From the NCBI GenBank assembly GCA_026990615.1, contig JALXDB010000117.1, positions 1-7,578 of the forward strand: 7,578 bases of DNA, in the 5' to 3' direction. The notes beneath the pieces were generated by a model. That model was not told the DNA's origin. It saw nothing but the letters and a program-made list of their open reading frames with translations, and did no database searches. This DNA comes from Spirochaetota bacterium. Lineage in GTDB: Bacteria > Spirochaetota > B62-G9. The translations under genes and the position numbers were made by a program. Shown here piece by piece: positions 1-6,389 of the stretch (position 1 is the first letter of the stretch; every line of letters starts with the position of its first letter).

Positions 1-1058
1 CCGCATGTAAACTCCCTTGCGGGATCTACTTTTCCTGTATCCAGGATTGCTATCGAATCAACAAGCTTAAATATAGAACCTGCAGGATACTGGGCCTGCA
101 CCGCTCTGTTTAAAAAAGGCTTTCTCTTATCCAGCAGCAATTTTTTGAATCTGTCCCTGTTCTTAGCACCTACAAAAAGATTCGGATCGAACCTGGGATA
201 GGAAGCCATTGCAAGGATCTCACCGGTAGCAGGTTTTGATACAATAACAGCTCCAATGTTATTGCCAAGAGCCTCCTCCGCAATCCTCTGAATTCTGGTA
301 TCAATAGAAAGAAAGATATTATTCCCGGGTACAGGCTCTTTTCCTTTTTCAATAATCTCGGCCGTTACCTGGTTAGAGGCATCAACTATTCTCTTTATAA
401 TCCCATCCGTCCCCTTCAGCTGGGAATCATATATCTTCTCTATACCGCTTTTACCGACAATACTTTCAAGGTTGTAACCCTTTCCTTCATTTTCAAGCAA
501 CTCCTTTTCACTTATAAGGCCAACATAACCCAGCACATGGGAAAGAAGAGAATGTTCAGGATATACTCTCAGTGGTTTGCTCTTCCAGTAAACACCGGGA
601 AAATCTCTATTATGCTCGGCCAAAAATGTTACAACTTCAAAGGGAACATCGCTCTTTATAACATAAGTGCCGTACTTGGAATACTTTTTCTGTTTAAGTA
701 TCCTGTTAATTGCCTTTTCGTTCATATCCAGCAGATAGGCCAGTTTTCTCAATATTTTTTCTCTTTCGCTTTTCTTCCTTGGAAGGTTTTGAGGTACAAC
801 AGTTATTACAAAGGATCTCCTGTTCGAAGCAAGAACCTTTGTTCCTGTTCTATCGTATATCTTACCCCTTATAGCTGGAAGTATTGCATACTGCTCCCTG
901 TTTGATTTGGCTTTTAGTTCGTAGTCAGGCCCCTTTATAATCTGAAGATTGAACAGGATTATAAACAGAATTAAAAAAAACAGAGCGGGTACAGACGAAA
1001 AGATATATATTTTCTTTTTAAACTCTTCATCTCTGGCAGAAGGCTGAGAAAAAGGCAT
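1..1058 (-). CDS. mrdA: Penicillin-binding protein 2 (peptidoglycan D,D-transpeptidase MrdA), 3' end beyond window
   Basis: This is a class B penicillin-binding protein that cross-links peptidoglycan during lateral wall elongation, working with RodA and MreBCD. I translated it by hand: 352 complete codons run from the ATG at 1058 to the left edge without a stop. Visible parts: a short cytoplasmic N-terminus, one membrane segment (about residues 17-40), the PBP-dimer motif RGKIYDRTG (64-72), HVLGYVG (174-180), the GKSGIEKIYD block (202-211), and the start of the transpeptidase domain with KPATGEILAMASYPRFDPN (275-293). The catalytic SxxK motif is S328-I-F-K331 within YPAGSIFKL; the serine position is almost the same as in E. 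coli PBP2 (330). The SxN and KTG motifs would lie off the window. The start lies 8 bases after the mreD stop; the ribosome site is weak (GAG about 6 bases upstream). The PBP2 rather than PBP3/FtsI call rests on both motifs and neighbours. Confidence 0.96.
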   Translation of the reverse strand, partial: MPFSQPSARDEEFKKKIYIFSSVPALFFLILFIILFNLQIIKGPDYELKAKSNREQYAILPAIRGKIYDRTGTKVLASNRRSFVITVVPQNLPRKKSEREKILRKLAYLLDMNEKAINRILKQKKYSKYGTYVIKSDVPFEVVTFLAEHNRDFPGVYWKSKPLRVYPEHSLLSHVLGYVGLISEKELLENEGKGYNLESIVGKSGIEKIYDSQLKGTDGIIKRIVDASNQVTAEIIEKGKEPVPGNNIFLSIDTRIQRIAEEALGNNIGAVIVSKPATGEILAMASYPRFDPNLFVGAKNRDRFKKLLLDKRKPFLNRAVQAQYPAGSIFKLVDSIAILDTGKVDPAREFTC

Positions 1059-1066
1059 AGTTAACT

Positions 1067-1561
1067 CTAACCTGTAACCCTGTTTTCAATTTTGTATACG
1101 ATAAGAAAAAATAGTGGAGAAATAACACCGTTCATAACAGCTTCTAAAAATATCCTACCGTGGGTAAAAAAACCAAAATATCCGGGTTTTATAAACAGTG
1201 ATCCCAACATGGCCATAATCAGAGCTTTAACAAATGTGGCAACAAAAACTATAAATATAGACAGGATGTAGTAATTGCCGTATATTTTATTCCCTAAAAG
1301 GCCAACTCCATATCCGATAACTGTGTAGGTAAAGGCCGATAACCCGAGCAACCCGCCCGAGATGATGTCGGCTATTATTCCCGTTATAAATCCAAATATT
1401 TCTCCAGACACAGAGCCAAGAAAAAAGGATATTGCCACCACTATAATCATCAAAAAATCAGGGCCAACATCCCTCACAGTTATGGAATTGTACACAAAGG
1501 TCGATTGAAAAACTATAAGAGCTCCTATAATAAATAAAAATATTGCATATTTTTTCAACAC
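1067..1561 (-). CDS. mreD: Rod shape-determining protein MreD
   Basis: MreD is a small polytopic inner-membrane protein of the elongation complex that bridges MreC and the wall synthases. The product is about 164 residues, the usual size, and almost entirely hydrophobic, with about six membrane segments (near residues 4-22, 36-52, 54-70, 75-93, 98-120 and 136-156). The family-typical stretch PDFLMIIVVAISFFLGS followed by GFITGIIADI and a GGLLGLSAF turn is present. Two GTG starts are possible, at 1567 and 1561. I chose 1561 because the AGAGG at 1575-1571 is 9 bases from it but only 3 bases from the GTG at 1567. No ATG lies near the N-terminus. It follows mreC by 24 bases and precedes mrdA by 8, consistent with one transcript. 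MreD sequences diverge strongly, so the call rests on topology, the motif block and position. Confidence 0.94.
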   Translation of the reverse strand: MLKKYAIFLFIIGALIVFQSTFVYNSITVRDVGPDFLMIIVVAISFFLGSVSGEIFGFITGIIADIISGGLLGLSAFTYTVIGYGVGLLGNKIYGNYYILSIFIVFVATFVKALIMAMLGSLFIKPGYFGFFTHGRIFLEAVMNGVISPLFFLIVYKIENRVTG

Positions 1562-1569
1562 AATCACCG

Positions 1570-1575
1570 ACCTCT
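1570..1575 (-). promoter_or_regulatory. Ribosome binding site deciding the mreD start
   Basis: AGAGGT on the minus strand. Spacing from AGAGG is 3 bases to the GTG at 1567 and 9 bases to the GTG at 1561, which favours the latter, two codons further in. Confidence 0.6.
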
Positions 1576-1585
1576 ATACTTTATC

Positions 1586-2434
1586 TTACTCCGAAACAGT
1601 CACCTTCTTGGTAATTACGTAAACTTCTTCCAGCTTTCCAAAATCCACCTCAGGGGCTACCAGAGCTTCCTGAAATATACCGTACCTCTTCTTTGAAACG
1701 GATACCACACGTCCAATCAAAATTCCCTTTGGATATACACCACCCATCCCAGAGGTGACAACCTCATCACCGTAAGAAATACTGGCTCTCTTATCTATGT
1801 ACTGAAGAAGGCAGTAATTTGAAATGGGGCTCTGACCTACAAGCAGACCGGAATACCTTGATCTCTTTAACATTGCTCCAGTGTAGCTCAACTGGTCTAT
1901 TATCGGCTGTACACGGGCAGAATATTTTTGGACGTCAATTATCTTTCCCACAAGGCATTGCCTGTTATTCTGATAGGCAATAACGGGCATATACTTTTCA
2001 ATCCCGCTGTTTCGCCCCCTGTTTATAATGATGGTTTTATAGAAGTTTTGTGGGGATTTAGCTATAATTTCCGCAATTATCGTTTCATAATCGAACCTCG
2101 ACTGTATACCGATAAGCTTCCTCAATCTCTCGTTTTCCCTCTTTATCTCCTCATACTCATATATTATTCTCTCATACTTTTCAAGGGTACGTTTTGTCTC
2201 TTTCAGCTCCTCCCTTAAATGCCTGTTGTTCTTGATACTCGTAAAAAAATCCTTAACCCCCTCTATAGACTTTACTCCTGCATAGTGGAAAGGGAATACC
2301 ACCGCATAGGCAATTGATTTAAAATTAAGGGTTATTCTCCTCTGAGAGAACCCCATCATAACAAAGGAAATAAAAAGGAGAGTTATTAGAAGTACTATCC
2401 TTATCCTTCTCCGATCCTCGCCGTTATCCGTCAT
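1586..2434 (-). CDS. mreC: Rod shape-determining protein MreC
   Basis: MreC is a bitopic inner-membrane protein whose periplasmic part activates PBP2 and links it to MreB. The 282 residues show the standard layout: a basic cytoplasmic N-terminus (RRRIR, 8-12), one membrane helix (about 13-29), a charged coiled-coil stretch rich in E, K and R (about 70-108) that mediates dimerisation in the family, then the beta-barrel region (about 115-275). The family hallmark is present: [20 protein letters not shown] (223-242). The ATG overlaps the mreB stop as ATGA (2431-2434), with AAGG a few bases upstream inside the mreB 3' end, so translation is probably coupled to mreB. Length is normal and the C-terminus lacks the long proline-rich tail seen in some relatives. 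Nothing appears broken. Confidence 0.97.
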   Translation of the reverse strand: MTDNGEDRRRIRIVLLITLLFISFVMMGFSQRRITLNFKSIAYAVVFPFHYAGVKSIEGVKDFFTSIKNNRHLREELKETKRTLEKYERIIYEYEEIKRENERLRKLIGIQSRFDYETIIAEIIAKSPQNFYKTIIINRGRNSGIEKYMPVIAYQNNRQCLVGKIIDVQKYSARVQPIIDQLSYTGAMLKRSRYSGLLVGQSPISNYCLLQYIDKRASISYGDEVVTSGMGGVYPKGILIGRVVSVSKKRYGIFQEALVAPEVDFGKLEEVYVITKKVTVSE

Positions 2435-3450
2435 TTCACCTTTTTCATATACCTCAATTCTTCCAGAAATTTACCTGTTCCAAGAACAACACACGTCAAT
2501 GGATTTTCTGCCAGGATAACGGGCACTCCCGTTTCTTTGCTTATCAGCTTTGGAAATCCCCGTAAAAGTGAACCACCACCGGTCATTACAATACCTCTCT
2601 CAACTATGTCCGCTGCCAGCTCTGGAGGAGTCTGGTCCAGGGTTTTCTTAATTTCTTCTAAAACCATGTTTGTTGGTTCCTGTAGTGCCTCTCTAATCTC
2701 AACCGAGTCTACAGTCAATATTCTTGGCAGACCGGAAATTGAATCCCTGCCTCTTATTTCTACCTTTTTAACTTCCTTTTCAGGATAAACATTTCCTATT
2801 GTTATCTTAACTTCCTCGGCAGTGGATTCTCCAATTATCAGGTTGTGGATCTTCTTCATATGATTTATTATAGCCTCATCAAATTCATCACCGCCGACCC
2901 TGATCGCATTGGTAATAACCATTCCTCCCAGCGAGATAACCGAAATCTCAGATGTTCCGCCTCCGATATCTATTATCATATGTCCTGCCGGCTCCTGAAT
3001 CGGTATATTAGCACCGATTGCAGCCGCAAGGGATTCCTCTATAAGGTATATCTCCCTCGCACCGGCCTGCTCGGCCGATTCTCTGACAGCTCTTTTTTCA
3101 ACCTCAGTAATGCAGGATGGAATACCTATTACAACACGGGGCCTTACAAGAGCCTTTCTGTTATGAACTTTCTGGAAAAAGTATTTGATCATTTTTTCGA
3201 CAGTTTCAAAATCCGATATAACACCGTCTTTCATCGGCCTTATTGCAATAATTTCTCCGGGAGTTCTTCCGAGCATCCTTTTTGCTTCCTGCCCAACGGC
3301 CAGAACTTTCTTTGCAGAGCTATGCACTGCAACAACGGATGGCTCGGACAAAACTATACCTCTACCCCTGACATAAACCAGGGTGTTTGATGTTCCTAAA
3401 TCAATTCCTATGTCATTCGAAAAGGAATTGGAAAATCTTCCAAAAACCAT
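2431..3450 (-). CDS. mreB: Rod shape-determining protein MreB (actin homologue)
   Basis: MreB polymerises in an ATP-dependent way into membrane-bound filaments that orient the wall elongation complex. The 339-residue product has all actin-fold nucleotide motifs: phosphate-1 DLGTSNT (17-23), the [13 protein letters not shown] block (136-148), phosphate-2 DIGGGTSE (161-168), and the adenosine motif [10 protein letters not shown] (289-298). The N-terminus [13 protein letters not shown] resembles the short membrane-binding segment of other MreB proteins. The frame can be read from a TTG at 3456, but the GAGGAG site abuts that TTG with no spacing and stands 6 bases from the ATG at 3450, so I use the ATG. 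The block usually read IEEP is IEES here, a modest substitution. It lies 19 bases after the TPR gene and overlaps mreC by 4 bases. Confidence 0.98.
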   Translation of the reverse strand: MVFGRFSNSFSNDIGIDLGTSNTLVYVRGRGIVLSEPSVVAVHSSAKKVLAVGQEAKRMLGRTPGEIIAIRPMKDGVISDFETVEKMIKYFFQKVHNRKALVRPRVVIGIPSCITEVEKRAVRESAEQAGAREIYLIEESLAAAIGANIPIQEPAGHMIIDIGGGTSEISVISLGGMVITNAIRVGGDEFDEAIINHMKKIHNLIIGESTAEEVKITIGNVYPEKEVKKVEIRGRDSISGLPRILTVDSVEIREALQEPTNMVLEEIKKTLDQTPPELAADIVERGIVMTGGGSLLRGFPKLISKETGVPVILAENPLTCVVLGTGKFLEELRYMKKVK

Positions 3451-3456
3451 AGACAA

Positions 3457-3462
3457 CTCCTC
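3457..3462 (-). promoter_or_regulatory. Strong ribosome binding site deciding the mreB start
   Basis: GAGGAG on the minus strand directly abuts an in-frame TTG (3456) and is 6 bases from the ATG at 3450. Normal spacing rules select the ATG, giving a product two residues shorter than the longest reading. Confidence 0.8.
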
Positions 3463-3469
3463 AAAATAT

Positions 3470-4435
3470 TTAGTAAAGTTTTTTAATAGCTCCGATGTTC
3501 CTCGGATTAATCTTTAATGCCGTCCGCCATTCCTTGCGTGCGGCAATTATATCTCCCTCTTTTTCATATATATTTCCAAGCCAGTAATGAGCATAGTCTG
3601 ACTTGCTGTTCATACTGAGCACCTTGTTTAGCTTATTTCTTGCTTCATCATAACGCTCCTCTTTAAAATCTATCCATGCGCTCTGACAGTAAGCCTCCTC
3701 TCTTATAGCATCGTCCTTTGAATTTTTTATAAGATAATCGAGTTCCTTCAAAGCGCTCTCGTACATCCCAACCTCTTTATAGGCCGAGGCTAGAAACAGC
3801 CTGTTTACATCCTTCGGAGAAACCTCCATGGCCTTTTTAAAGTAATCTATTGATTTTTTATACATCTTAAGTCTGTAAAAGCAGAGGGCAATAACTTCGA
3901 AACTTTTATTATCCTTATATCCTTTTTCGTATGCCTCAATGAGGTATTTTGCGGCTAGGTCGTAGTAATATGGATTGTTGAGGTAGTAGTATGCCATTCC
4001 AAGTATAAAGTAGTATCTTGGAATAATAGCGGTTTCTTTTGAGACTACAAAAGATTTCCTTAAAAATCTTATAGATTGCAGCAGGGATTCAGTTTTTTCT
4101 CTCCCTGTCAGATTAAAGGATATATTATAATAGGCTTCACCCAGGTATCTGAGCAGCCGTGCATTATAGGGCTTTTTCTCCAGAAGCGGCATCCCATCAT
4201 TAATAACTACCGTAAAGTTCCCTTCATCAAGATTTTTTTCTATAAACTTGAAATCATTAAAGAGGATTCTGTAAGTCTCAGTTACTTTGCTGCCAATAGC
4301 CATAAAATCTATAAAAAATATTGAATAGACAGATGTTCCAATAATTACTGTGAGAATCAATGAGATTAAAAGAATCTTTTTACTCTTTTTCCGGGGTTTA
4401 TAGAAATACTTGGAGTATCTGTAATTATTAATCAC
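3470..4435 (-). CDS. Membrane-anchored tetratricopeptide-repeat (TPR) protein upstream of mreB
   Basis: The exact function is not known to me. The 321 residues begin with a basic cytoplasmic stretch (KPRKKSKK, 13-20) and one membrane helix (about 21-42); by the positive-inside rule the rest should face the periplasm. From about residue 72 to the end the chain is built of helical pairs with TPR spacing. The clearest repeats are near 175-208 ([20 protein letters not shown]), 209-242, 245-277 ([16 protein letters not shown]) and 279-312 ([20 protein letters not shown], ending INP); weaker ones lie near 90-125 and 137-170. TPR arrays bind protein partners, so a scaffold role near the elongation complex is inferred only from position. 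It starts at a GTG overlapping the upstream stop as GTGA (4432-4435), with AAGGTG 8 bases upstream, and ends 19 bases before mreB. Confidence 0.88.
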   Translation of the reverse strand: MINNYRYSKYFYKPRKKSKKILLISLILTVIIGTSVYSIFFIDFMAIGSKVTETYRILFNDFKFIEKNLDEGNFTVVINDGMPLLEKKPYNARLLRYLGEAYYNISFNLTGREKTESLLQSIRFLRKSFVVSKETAIIPRYYFILGMAYYYLNNPYYYDLAAKYLIEAYEKGYKDNKSFEVIALCFYRLKMYKKSIDYFKKAMEVSPKDVNRLFLASAYKEVGMYESALKELDYLIKNSKDDAIREEAYCQSAWIDFKEERYDEARNKLNKVLSMNSKSDYAHYWLGNIYEKEGDIIAARKEWRTALKINPRNIGAIKKLY

Positions 4436-5016
4436 TTTACAAGCACCTTTAAAATATAGTAAAAGTTTGCCCTGTCGTTTAGAATTTCAAATATATCCTT
4501 TTTCTTCTTAACTCTCTTTCTTTTTAGAATAAGATACTCGTTTTTGAAAACAAAGTCCTCAATTGATTTAAGGGGTATCTTTTTTATCTCTTTTCCAACA
4601 ACCACAATCCATCTACCCGTAAGATATATATCTCCTTCTATAATAGGTGAACTGATTTTACCGCTTTCATCAATGAGATGCTCCTCAGGTTTTATATCGC
4701 TAACCTGTGATTCAGATTCAATTTGAAAGAATTTACCTCTGCCCCGGTAGTGTACTATTTCATTTTTAAAATCTTTAACAGGAACATCTATATCTAATAC
4801 AGGGAGGTATTCTCCTTCTGCAGAATAGTTTTTTTCAAATTTCTCACCAACACTATTAATGCTAGATGAAACTGTTTTTGTAATTTCAGTTGCAGGTAGT
4901 ATCTCTTTACCCTCCCCAGCAATACTGGTATTGATTTTACTACCGGAAAATGCGATTATTGCCGCCAGAGAAAGAAGACTCACCACAGCTATGAGCAGGA
5001 TTATTACTATTAACAT
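4432..5016 (-). CDS. Small membrane-anchored protein, possible PH-like C-terminal domain, first gene of the mre operon
   Basis: I do not recognise a named family. The 194-residue product starts with a membrane helix (about 2-24, nearly free of charge), so it is either anchored or carries an uncleaved signal. A low-complexity Ser/Thr/Glu-rich linker follows (about 25-65), then a stretch with beta character. The C-terminal part (about 126-193) has the pattern of bacterial PH or GRAM-like domains: GDIYLTGRWIVVVG, a short turn, KKIPLKSIEDFVF, a strand EYLILKRKR, a basic run, and a closing helix (DRANFYYILKVLV). This is a by-eye fold guess, not a database match. The ATG has GAGG about 5 bases upstream and a good promoter just before it. 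Its TGA overlaps the GTG of the TPR gene, implying coupled translation and perhaps a joint function. Confidence 0.85.
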   Translation of the reverse strand: MLIVIILLIAVVSLLSLAAIIAFSGSKINTSIAGEGKEILPATEITKTVSSSINSVGEKFEKNYSAEGEYLPVLDIDVPVKDFKNEIVHYRGRGKFFQIESESQVSDIKPEEHLIDESGKISSPIIEGDIYLTGRWIVVVGKEIKKIPLKSIEDFVFKNEYLILKRKRVKKKKDIFEILNDRANFYYILKVLVK

Positions 5017-5041
5017 TATTCCTCTTTTTTTATCAAAATTA

Positions 5042-5070
5042 ATATTATTTTATCTTACAATCAAAGTCAA
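5042..5070 (-). promoter_or_regulatory. Probable sigma70-type promoter of the mre operon
   Basis: On the minus strand, TTGACT (5070-5065) is followed after exactly 17 bases by TAATAT (5047-5042). The -35 matches the consensus in 5 of 6 positions and the -10 in 4 of 6. Transcription would begin near 5035, giving a leader of only about 19 bases that still contains the GAGG ribosome site before the ATG at 5016. Surrounding DNA is AT-rich, so chance resemblance is possible, but the position and spacing are right. Confidence 0.6.
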
Positions 5071-5096
5071 TCCAATAAAAAAATGGAGCAATTCTC

Positions 5097-5720
5097 ATGA
5101 TATACCTTGTAAGACACGGTCAAACAAAATGGAACAAATCCAGCATATTCAGGGGACAGAGTGATATTCCTCTTGATGAAACAGGCTACAGGCAGGCTCA
5201 ATTAACTGCATATTATATGAAGGAGAAAAACTTTAATCATGTATACTCATCTCCTCTGTCCCGATCATTTGAAACTGCTAAAAAGATTGCAGATGCCAAA
5301 GGACTGGAGGTTGAAATCGTTGAAAATTTTAAAGACATAAGCTTCGGCGATTGGGAAGGAAAAGAACTTGAGATAGTAAAATCCGAAGACCCCAAAAACT
5401 ACTTTACGTACAGAAACGACCCGGAAAAGGCATCTTTCCCGGGTGGAGAATCACTTACCCAGTGCTTTGAAAGATCCTACCGGAGCTTCTACAACCTTAT
5501 TCTTAATAATAAGGACGACATGGTCATAGTTACCCACAGAGTGATTATAAAAATGATACTGATAGGAATATTGAACCTCTCTCTTAAAGCATTCTGGCAG
5601 CTACAGGTAGATACATGCTCAATAACTGAAATTTACCAGAAAGATATGCTTTTTGTATTGAGAAAGATGAATGACACGTGCCACCTTGAAGACAGGGATT
5701 CATTAAAACCGGACTTTTAA
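5097..5720 (+). CDS. Histidine phosphatase family protein (phosphoglycerate mutase-like / CobC-like)
   Basis: This belongs to the branch of the histidine phosphatase superfamily that transfers or hydrolyses phosphate through a phospho-histidine. The 207 residues carry the N-terminal signature LVRHGQTKWN (4-13) with the nucleophile H7 and R6, the FRGQSDIPLDETG segment (18-30), SSPLSRSFETA (51-61) with the phosphate-pocket R56, FGDWEG (83-88), PGGES (115-119), and the second histidine H147 in VIVTHR. At the position where many members have the general acid Glu before the FGxWEG block, this protein has D80, which is also found in the family. The substrate cannot be told: alpha-ribazole phosphate, phosphoserine, and other small phosphoesters are options, and true glycolytic mutase is less likely. 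ATG at 5097 has GGAG 8 bases upstream. It diverges from the mre operon and is probably monocistronic. Confidence 0.92.
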   Translation: MIYLVRHGQTKWNKSSIFRGQSDIPLDETGYRQAQLTAYYMKEKNFNHVYSSPLSRSFETAKKIADAKGLEVEIVENFKDISFGDWEGKELEIVKSEDPKNYFTYRNDPEKASFPGGESLTQCFERSYRSFYNLILNNKDDMVIVTHRVIIKMILIGILNLSLKAFWQLQVDTCSITEIYQKDMLFVLRKMNDTCHLEDRDSLKPDF

Positions 5721-5864
5721 TAGAGAGCATCACTGCTTAAAGGCAGGAAAAGATTAACGTTAGTAATTAATAAGGCCAATACAGAGTTTTCTTTTTCGAT
5801 TCAAAAAAATTAATAATGTTTTGTTTTTAATATCATAAAAACGGCGTGGAATCAATTATTTATT

Positions 5865-5903
5865 AAAAAACTAGAATTTTACCCTAATCCTGTGGTTAAT
5901 TCT
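5865..5903 (-). terminator. Probable intrinsic terminator of the thioesterase gene
   Basis: On the minus strand a hairpin pairs 5903-5898 (AGAATT) with 5878-5873 (AATTCT), extended inside by a further three pairs (5896-5894 with 5883-5881) past a small bulge, with a loop of about ten bases. Two bases after the stem comes a T6 run (5870-5865). The stem overlaps the stop codon of the thioesterase gene. It is AT-rich and hence only moderately stable. No comparable hairpin with a T-run was found for the convergent plus-strand gene; the rest of the 5721-5895 gap is AT-rich and empty. Confidence 0.55.
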
Positions 5904-6318
5904 GTGAGGACCCCACAATTATAAATGTTGATTCTGCCTCTGCCCTTTTTTTTGATTTTTCATCTTCACACCAGGCCACAGCTTTTATAACCTTCCCCTT
6001 TAAAGACTCAATCTTTCCGAAAAAGTATATTCTCTCCCCGACACCCACAGGTTTTATAAACCTGACATTTAACTTTGCCGTCACTGAAACATATCCATTG
6101 TACAAACATGACTTTGCCATTACCTCATCGAGCAACATCGAGATGAATCCACCATGTATGATACCGGAATATCCCTGCATATACTCCTCAAAAACAACCG
6201 ATGTTGAGACCAGGCCGCTGTTTCTGTCGTAATCAAAGTCTAATTTTAACCCCTTTGGATTACGCTTTCCGCAAACAAAGCAAACCCCTGAATCACTTAC
6301 AAGTTCCCCGTATTTCAT
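5896..6318 (-). CDS. PaaI/THEM4-like hotdog-fold acyl-CoA thioesterase
   Basis: A 140-residue single-domain hotdog protein expected to hydrolyse acyl-CoA or related thioesters in the cytoplasm. The key block is GIIHGGFISMLLDEVM (52-67): HGG followed by the helix with D64-E65, the usual catalytic acid region of the 4HBT/PaaI type. It is followed by TAKLNVRFIKPV (80-91), the central strand typical of the fold, and by a final strand pair. The N-terminus has CFVCGKRNPKGL (13-24), a CxxC-containing lead-in seen in a subgroup of these thioesterases. Substrate cannot be deduced. ATG at 6318 has AGGGA 7 bases upstream. It lies 71 bases downstream of the Ig-like protein gene on the same strand and may be co-transcribed with it or have its own promoter. 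Confidence 0.9.
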   Translation of the reverse strand: MKYGELVSDSGVCFVCGKRNPKGLKLDFDYDRNSGLVSTSVVFEEYMQGYSGIIHGGFISMLLDEVMAKSCLYNGYVSVTAKLNVRFIKPVGVGERIYFFGKIESLKGKVIKAVAWCEDEKSKKRAEAESTFIIVGSSQN

Positions 6319-6353
6319 ATCTTTATCCCTGTTTACCGTGCATTTTATTCACC

Positions 6354-6382
6354 ATTCTAAAGAATAAAAAAATTGATTTCAT
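6354..6382 (-). promoter_or_regulatory. Possible weak promoter for the thioesterase gene
   Basis: On the minus strand, ATGAAA (6382-6377), 17 bases, then TAGAAT (6359-6354), the latter a 5 of 6 match to the -10 consensus. The -35 is only a 4 of 6 match and the region is AT-rich. The same stretch holds the short palindrome ATTCTTTAGAAT, so a chance match is quite possible. Confidence 0.3.
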
Positions 6383-6389
6383 CCCCATA

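Noticed and set aside
537..905. Plus-strand open frame of 122 codons
   Set aside because: It lies wholly antisense to mrdA, whose reading frame shows PBP2 motifs throughout; the product is Cys/Tyr-rich with no family character.
2845..3390. Plus-strand open frame of 181 codons inside mreB
   Set aside because: It is antisense to a fully conserved mreB, and its product looks like a shadow of the mreB codon pattern with no ribosome site of note.
1..5016. Novel defence or mobile system
   Set aside because: Every gene fits the cell-shape cluster or its leading pair; there are no nucleases, transposases, integrases, repeats or attachment sites.
5721..5895. Terminator or small RNA for the plus-strand phosphatase gene
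   Set aside because: The gap has several A and T runs and short AT-only inverted repeats, but no GC-containing stem before a plus-strand T-run.
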